This document shows positions 18,309 through 23,542 of a stretch of DNA of 23,542 bases, piece by piece. How positions within the stretch are numbered: position 1 is the first letter of the stretch; each line of letters starts with the position of its first letter. This DNA comes from Chara braunii (taxonomy: Eukaryota; Streptophyta; Charophyceae; Charales; Characeae): the NCBI GenBank assembly GCA_003427395.1, contig BFEA01000692.1, positions 576,235-599,776 of the forward strand. The letters run 5' to 3'. Under the pieces are notes generated by a model that ran no database searches, was not told the origin of the DNA, and saw nothing but the letters and a program-made list of their open reading frames with translations. A program made the translations under genes and the position numbers.

Positions 18309-18806
18309 TTGAACAGAGCATATTTTAAAGGGGCCTATTTCCTTGTTCTTTACACGGAATTGCTGTTAATTCTCAGCGTATATTCTCACTGTGAAATGCC
18401 TTGGCTGACTCTTGACCCGGATTACTGCCGGATCCTGTCGTCAAGTAGGGAAGTTCATGGAATGAATTTCATCGGGATTGCGTCCAAATGCACTCAAACT
18501 AGGAAGGGAGTTCTTGGAATGAATTTTGATCAGAATTGCCTGCAGATATACTCCCGAAAGTCCCAAGTGTGGGTGTGCAAATGTAAGCTGTACGCTTACG
18601 CAATCCAGCTGCTGGCTCCTAAGGGCCAGCTTAAGCAGGGAATATCTTGCTTGGATCTGGGCTCAAGTACGGTCAGATACATTCTCAATAGACCACTCAA
18701 CTATGTCCGGAGGGACTACATGCATGCTCTGAGGATATCTGCTGTCCATTTGAAACAATCTGGTGCACTGCGTGTAGCCTTCATCGAGGCCAGGTGCCCT
18801 CCTTAA
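18309..18806 (+). CDS. Unrecognised 165-codon ORF
   Basis: Open plus-strand frame starting MNRAYFKGAYF. A 57-bp diverged internal duplication gives HGMNFIGIASKC and LGMNFDQNCLQI. A mildly hydrophobic N-terminus is seen, with no known motif, no evident promoter and no downstream gene. Length alone is not convincing in this setting; it may be part of a decayed repeat. Confidence 0.2.
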   Translation: MNRAYFKGAYFLVLYTELLLILSVYSHCEMPWLTLDPDYCRILSSSREVHGMNFIGIASKCTQTRKGVLGMNFDQNCLQIYSRKSQVWVCKCKLYAYAIQLLAPKGQLKQGISCLDLGSSTVRYILNRPLNYVRRDYMHALRISAVHLKQSGALRVAFIEARCPP

Positions 18807-18879
18807 TTCACTACGGGAGCCAAGAGCAACGATGGGAGCCTGTCTGTCTGTGTATACGTGCACTCTACCCGTATGACTA

Positions 18880-19009
18880 AATCCCTTTTCTCCTGTAGTG
18901 TAATTATGATTAATGTTCCTATATCACATCAAACAAACCTTTCGAATCCCTTTTCTTCTGTAGTAATTATAAGTAATGTTCCTATATCAAATCAAACAAA
19001 CCTGTCATT
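18880..19009 (+). repeat. 65-bp tandem duplication
   Basis: ATCCCTTTTC starts at 18881 and 18946. Both copies continue with TCTGTAGT, TAATTAT, TAATGTTCCTATATCA and ATCAAACAAACCT. Few differences, so relatively young. Confidence 0.85.
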
Positions 19010-19184
19010 TCATCATGATAGCTGGAGAATTCAAGCCTATCGTATATATAAGCCTTTGGCCGAATGTAGCGGTGATTTCGGTCATGCACATCTAGGAAAG
19101 TCGCAGTATGCGTATGCAAGAGTAAGTCCGAAAGGGAAACCTTTAGCACACACACAACCTCCTCATGACTTGGTGAAACATGAC

Positions 19185-19240
<56 letters not shown>
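19185..19240 (+). repeat. (CA)n microsatellite
   Basis: About 55 bp of CA dinucleotides, followed by a short GA-rich purine tract to about 19270. Confidence 0.98.
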
Positions 19241-19244
<4 letters not shown>

Positions 19245-19580
19245 GAGTGAGAGAGAGAAGGGGGGAGAGGGGCGGGCACGGGGATCTAGGGAAATCCTTT
19301 CAGGTTTCGTGTGATGACCCGAGGTCCACAGCGCCATTGAGCAAAAAGTAGTATTTCAGGGCACTTTTAAGAATATGTCGAGGGCATGACAATCGCTCAA
19401 ATCCATGCTTTGAGCAGAAAATGGCCCAGCGACCATTCAGGTTTTAGTGATTCTTTCTGTCCTTGTTATGTTTTGGACCTGGGCTACCAGCCGGGCCACC
19501 CGGGTTACCTTGTTTGCCCAGGCGGCCTGGCTGTGTATGGGGGACAGGATGTCTCCGGGGGTGGGTGTGAGAGTGCCGTT

Positions 19581-20035
19581 CTGGAGAGGCATCATCATGT
19601 AGGGCGGTGATGTCCTTGGCGGGAGCAAGCACAGAGTAGGGGAGGGGTCTACCCTGAATTACGAGGAGGCGGGTGGGGTTGCGGGGTCCACATCCGTGTC
19701 CTGGAGAGGCATCATCATGGAGGGCGGTGATGTCCTTGGCGGGAGCAAGCACAGAGTAGGGGAGTGGTCTACCCTGAATCACGAGGAGGCGGGTGGGGTT
19801 TGGGGGGTCCACATCCGTGTCCGCCATGCTCTGGGCTCCTGCCGCGCGGGTGGCAGGGTAGTGCTATTAGGTTAGGCAATAGTAGGGGGTTAGAGGGAGC
19901 ATCACTCTACATGGGCATCATCATGGACGGCAGTGATGTCTTTAGCAGGAAGCACAGAGTCGAGGTGATGGTCTACCGTGAATGGCAAGGAGGTGGGTGG
20001 GGTTTGCGGGGTCTGCATCTGTATGAGCGAGGACG
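19581..20035 (-). repeat. 120-bp tandem duplication plus a diverged third copy
   Basis: CTGGAGAGGC starts at 19581 and 19701, and the two 120-bp units are nearly identical. A third, diverged copy starts near 19908 (GGGCATCATCATGGA). On the minus strand the first two are open and give a 40-residue repeat (NPTRLLVIQGRPLPY, APAKDITALHDDAS), since 120 is a multiple of three. The third copy preserves the reading partly (NPTHLLAIHGRP). Whether it was ever coding is unknown. Confidence 0.75.
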
Positions 20036-20137
20036 GGTGTAGGCCCCTGCCGTGCGGGTGGCAGCGTGGCACTGCCAGATTTAGGAGCCAGATTAGCCAC
20101 CCGATCCCATGGTACAGAACATATGGTACAACGGTAC

Positions 20138-20390
20138 AACCGATTGACAAAGACTCACAATTGATATGCAGACACACTACAAAGGCGAGGACTTCCAGGA
20201 GGTAATCCCGGCTGCAGAATACGGATGGACTATACATACATGCTGCAGACTACAGACTTACAAAAAAACTGATATGCAGACTAGCCGAAATACGGATCAC
20301 AGCTGGAAAAATACATAAGCATACACGATGACTGACAAAGACTTACAACTGATATGCAGACTCTGCTGGAAAAATTAATGAGCATACAGT
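20138..20390 (+). repeat. Short interspersed ACTGATATGCAGAC repeats
   Basis: GACAAAGACT.ACAA.TGATATGCAGAC occurs near 20142, 20249 (shortened) and 20329. GCTGGAAAAAT...GAGCATACA occurs near 20303 and 20362. No gene. 20391-20560 shows only weak internal similarity. Confidence 0.55.
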
Positions 20391-20559
20391 ACATAACTGC
20401 GCTAGGTAGGGGAACGTGCTTAGAGGTCGGGTGCTCATAGGTTAGACCTTGGTCAGATGGCCACTAGACACTGCCTGGTTTAGCTCGAAGCTGGAAGGTC
20501 TAGGCGCCCTCCCCTGTCAAGATGGACACTGTTTGGTCTACTCACGCGGCTGGTAGTCA

Positions 20560-21155
20560 TAGCAGATTAATGCAAGGGCTCCCGAGGTACCCGTACGACA
20601 AGGCTCGTGCAATAGTGCCTTAACCAGGGCTGGAAGGAGTTCTCATTCGGTGTGGGTGCCCACATCCGCTGTCCAGTCAGGTTGCTCCTGTAGAGAGTGA
20701 TAGTCCTTGAATGAGGTAGGATGGACGGAGGTGGGGGTGCACCAGGGAATATCGAGAGGTGGGAGGGAGGGGCCCTCATGAGGGAGTGAGCCCAAGAGAG
20801 AAACACAAGGGGGATTTAAAAAAAAGGGAAAAAAAAAGACCAGGGAAAGTTCCCCCCCCAGAAAAGAACCCAAAAAAACTATGCTATGCAATGGTAACAC
20901 AGTTGCTCAACCCCACAAAGCACGACCACAGGTACGTACCAGGCCCAAGGGCCTACACAACACACAAGTACCCTGGCGGGGTCACATGTACACCGAAGCA
21001 ATCATGCAACTAGACAAACACACACAAACTCAGCTATTGTGTGGACTTAGAAATCTCAGCAGAACGTGGGAACCTCAGCAAGTCACGCAATCCAGAGGCA
21101 AAACTCAGAAAACAGCGGAGTTCTCAGTTTGTGATTTTCACAGGTCATTACATCA
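20560..21155 (-). mobile_element. 3' LTR of a Ty3/gypsy-type element (inner end defined)
   Basis: On the minus strand the purine tract GAGAGGGGGG (about 21165-21156) is followed at once by TGATGTAATGACC (21155-21143), the usual polypurine tract and 5'-TG start of an LTR. The outer end (CA) was not located, so the low boundary is arbitrary. No second LTR copy was seen in the window. The 210-codon plus-strand frame at 21041-21673 crosses this junction and is treated as spurious. Confidence 0.5.
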
Positions 21156-21215
21156 CCCCCCTCTCAAGAGCGAGGTCCCTTCGAGCAAGTAACCCAGTCC
21201 AAGTCTCTGCAAAAT
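21153..21215 (-). pseudogene. C-terminal scrap of Ty3/gypsy Pol
   Basis: A 20-codon open tail ending LGYLLEGTSLLRGG then TGA, with the stop overlapping the LTR start. The LEGTSLL-GG ending directly before the LTR is a form I associate with plant Ty3/gypsy polyproteins. Upstream (higher coordinates) the frame is interrupted immediately and no integrase, RNase H or chromodomain is recognisable in 21216-22600. Confidence 0.5.
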
Positions 21216-21869
21216 GCATCATAGGCTATTACTGCAAAGAGTGCTGCGAGGGTTTACCCCTTGGCATAAGGCCCTGCAGCAGGCGCGTGGCCCCCCTAAG
21301 TGAAGGCGGCCGCCCTGAATCTCAACGTGCCCTGAACTCGTCAATTTTTGCAAATCTTGGTGGGCGCCAGACAGTTGCCACGCACCAGTTGGTTACATCC
21401 GATTTGCTCGCGAGAATCGGAAATATTCGTGAGCCTTCCAGGCTCTTCCAGCAATGTGGTCGAAGCAGGGAACACCGCACATTTGTGCCTAGGTGGTTGG
21501 GCATGCCTAACCAATTCGGTCCCAGGCCACAGTCTGAACGGGCCTGGGTGCATACACTTTGGCCCAATGTGAAGCTAGAGGGCACACGAGCGTCGAAGCC
21601 CAGCTGCAAACTGGACGAGCACTTCCCATATAGGAAAGAGTTGCCAGGGGAAGGGGATTCGGGCAGTTGGTAGAGTGGGCGGCAGCACTGCTGGAGCGAG
21701 CGCTCACGTGCTGCAGTGCAGAAGCGTACATGCGTGCAGTAACGCATGGAGAGGGGCGCTGCTGTGGGCAGCGCCATAGCCCAGCCCACGTAGCCGGGCT
21801 TGGGCTTGACAGCCAGCGAGATGGTGGTGGTCTTTGTGTATGAGGGGGAAGATGTGGGTGTAGAAGAAG

Positions 21870-21870
<1 letters not shown>

Positions 21871-21954
<84 letters not shown>
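21871..21954 (+). repeat. (GATA)n-(GA)n compound microsatellite
   Basis: About nine GATA units then about 50 bp of GA. It interrupts a 239-codon minus-strand frame (22041-21322), whose Ser/Leu and Tyr/Leu/Ser/Ile runs are repeat products. 21955-22600 shows no gene. Confidence 0.97.
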
Positions 21955-21957
<3 letters not shown>

Positions 21958-22640
21958 GGATGTGAGAGCACGTACCTGGTCTTGGCGATGGTCTACAGGG
22001 TCGACATCTTCACGTACTTCGGTTGTTGCTGCTGATGTCAACAGGTTGCATTGTCAATTCGTAGGCTGGTAGTAGCTGTGTGATCGTAGTCTGGACACTG
22101 AGCGCCAAGTAGGAGGAAGGGCTCTGGATACATACGTTGGTGGTGGCGAGAGTATACTCTCATTGACATTTGGATTCGGTTTTGGTTCTCCGTTGGTGAA
22201 TATCAGTGCCTATCTGCTTTCTGGACTGTGTTCGACTTTCTGGCTTTCAATGTGATTTTTGCATTCTGGATTTCTGTCATTTCTCTATCGCTCATTTTCC
22301 TTGCAGTGCTGTTATGTGTTCACACGCGGTGAGTTTTGGAGTGAATGCGGGCATCTGTTTGGAAACGTTCGTAGGCATTTACTACTCGAGTTGCATTCTT
22401 GAGTAAGTCCTGTCGGGATATCCAATAGAGTTCGTCTAATCGATGATACAGAAAATGGACTTGATACTGTCTGTCCTCTTCCGTACCTGCATGTGTCACG
22501 ACTCTGTCCATCTCATGACGACGGTCAACTGCATGGGGGATCATAGGCTCATGATGCGGAAAGGAAGTTGCAGTAGTGTATGGATACAGTTTAAACCTAG
22601 GTTACCTGATTGGACGTCCGGGACCCCCCTGACCGTCCGG

Positions 22641-22760
22641 GGTTGTCTGCTCGGACAACCGGTCGGACATCCTCCCCGGGTAGACTGTCAACTGGTCGGA
22701 CATCCTCCCCGGGTAGACTGTCAACTGGTCGGACATCCTCCCCGGGTAGACTGTCCGAGC
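22641..22760 (+). repeat. 33-bp tandem triplicate flanked by an inverted repeat
   Basis: Three essentially identical 33-bp units start at 22661, 22694 and 22727 (GGTCGGACATCCTCCCCGGG...). GGTTGTC/GACAACC (22641-22647/22654-22660) forms a hairpin just before them. GCTCGGACA (22649-22657) is the reverse complement of TGTCCGAGC (22752-22760), enclosing the array. An A19 run follows at 22771-22789. Confidence 0.85.
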
Positions 22761-22827
22761 GCGAACGGCCAAAAAAAAAAAAAAAAAAAGAAAGTCCAAA
22801 AAAAATCTAGGCTGGTCCCCAGGCCGC

Positions 22828-23086
22828 GGGGGGGGGGGGGGGGGCCGCCTGGCCGGTTGTCATGCCCGGTTGGCCACCGGGCGCCCCCAGCGCATCAGTG
22901 TAGGTAATTTTTTTTTGTTTTTTTTTTCGGCGCTGGGGGCCTTTTCGCCCTTATGGCAGACTATGGAGACCACGAAAAAAAAAAAAAAAAACGGGGCCGG
23001 CGGGCCGATTTCGAGTCGGCCCGATTTCACCGATTCGAAATCGGGCCCGATCTGGATCGTCGATCTCAAAGATCGACGGCCCAGAT
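22828..23086. repeat. G17 run and clustered perfect hairpins
   Basis: G17 at 22828-22844. Perfect inverted repeats follow at 22864-22870/22876-22882, 22883-22893/22930-22940 (enclosing two T runs), 23002-23014/23035-23048 (one bulge), 23058-23066/23070-23078 and 23050-23055/23081-23086, which nests outside the previous stem. A long A run lies at about 22975-22991. Confidence 0.75.
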
Positions 23087-23161
23087 GGCAGCGATTTTAA
23101 ATCGGCGAGGGCTGGAACTACCGGCCCCCGTTCCCTCCCCCATTCTCACATTGTACCCCCT

Positions 23162-23269
23162 ACCGTCTTCCCCCGAACATAACGCACCCTAAAAATGAAT
23201 GTATACGAGTTATATTTCCGGCCAGATACAGCCAAAATGAGGGTGCGTTGTGTTCGGGGGAAGACGGGT
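23162..23269. mobile_element. Foldback/MITE-like element, 28-bp inverted repeats
   Basis: Left arm 23162-23190 (CCGTCTTCCCCCGAACATAA then CGCACCCT) is the reverse complement of 23240-23268 with about one mismatch, around a 49-bp A/T-richer loop. Total about 105 bp. No transposase. A 12-bp direct repeat CCCCCGTTCCCT occurs at 23125-23136 and 23271-23282, the right copy immediately after the arm and the left one about 25 bp before it, so a target-site duplication is not certain. Confidence 0.65.
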
Positions 23270-23444
23270 CCCCCCGTTCCCTGCCCTGCAGTTCTGTAGC
23301 TCCACCGGACTTCAACGCGGAACTTCGACGCCGCCAGCACCCGCCAACGCCCGCCACTGCGCGTGACCCCGCCGACTCCACCGTCGCCCACCAACGCCCG
23401 CCATCGCGGTTCCCCGCCATCGACAAGGTAAGGGACTTGGGGGG

Positions 23445-23446
<2 letters not shown>

Positions 23447-23512
<66 letters not shown>

Positions 23513-23529
23513 TCTTCTTCTTCTTCTTC
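23447..23529 (+). repeat. (GA)n then (CTT)n microsatellite
   Basis: About 62 bp of GA dinucleotides followed by CTT trinucleotides to 23529. 23290-23446 is a GC-rich CCGCC/AACGCC-type stretch without a recognised gene. Confidence 0.97.
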
Positions 23530-23542
23530 ATCGTCACTTCTT

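Noticed and set aside
19308-19335. LTR start TGTGATGACCCG on the plus strand
   Set aside because: Resembles a gypsy LTR start but has no adjacent polypurine tract, Pol tail or second copy.
21041-21673. 210-codon plus-strand ORF
   Set aside because: Crosses the LTR start and polypurine tract of a minus-strand element and has no recognisable domain.
21322-22041. 239-codon minus-strand ORF
   Set aside because: A third of it is GATA/GA microsatellite translation; the remainder has no known motif and no link in frame to the Pol tail.

Overview
The window reads as eukaryotic nuclear DNA from a large, repeat-rich plant or algal genome. Evidence is long GA, CA, GATA and CTT microsatellites, many unrelated tandem arrays, A/T homopolymer runs, no bacterial-style gene packing, and retroelement fragments. 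A streptophyte green alga such as Chara braunii is my best guess. That is inference from the style of the retroelement and repeats, not from a marker gene. I can support no intact host protein-coding gene anywhere in the 23.5 kb.

Positions 1-5.4 kb: one broken Penelope-like retroelement (PLE) on the minus strand. Read 5' to 3' (high to low coordinates) it encodes a proline-rich leader with a CCHC zinc knuckle, a coiled coil, a SAP-like stretch, a GIY-YIG endonuclease placed N-terminal to the reverse transcriptase (RT), an acidic linker, and RT fingers, palm and thumb. Catalytic residues of both enzymes are still visible, but in-frame stops and frameshifts break the frame. Its 3' flank (1-1138) is pyrimidine-rich and holds a series of perfect short hairpins and a degenerate minisatellite.

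Positions 5.3-9 kb: no gene. This is a pyrimidine-rich tract of old tandem repeats (about 300-315 bp, then about 280 bp) that runs up to the start of the PLE reading frame, ending near a 39-bp match to the PLE RT thumb. Positions 9-14.2 kb: AC-rich DNA, an A/T foldback, a dispersed 80-bp repeat pair, a tandem pair of tRNA-derived SINE-like units at 10.95-11.17 kb, T-rich DNA and G-rich decayed sequence.

Positions 14.2-17.6 kb: successive unrelated tandem arrays (107 bp x2, 224 bp x2, 33 bp x9 with a hairpin in every unit, 125 bp x2 with G-boxes, about 16 bp x many, 40 bp x3). At 17.7 kb there is a convincing group II intron domain V-like hairpin, probably an organelle-derived fragment.

Positions 18-23.5 kb: microsatellites, 65-bp and 120-bp tandem duplications, the 3' end of a Ty3/gypsy-type LTR element on the minus strand (polypurine tract plus LTR start at 21.15 kb), and from 22.6 kb to the end a dense group of hairpins, a 33-bp triplicate, G17 and a 105-bp foldback MITE-like element. 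The window is best described as a retroelement and repeat graveyard; the PLE with its N-terminal endonuclease is the main biological content.
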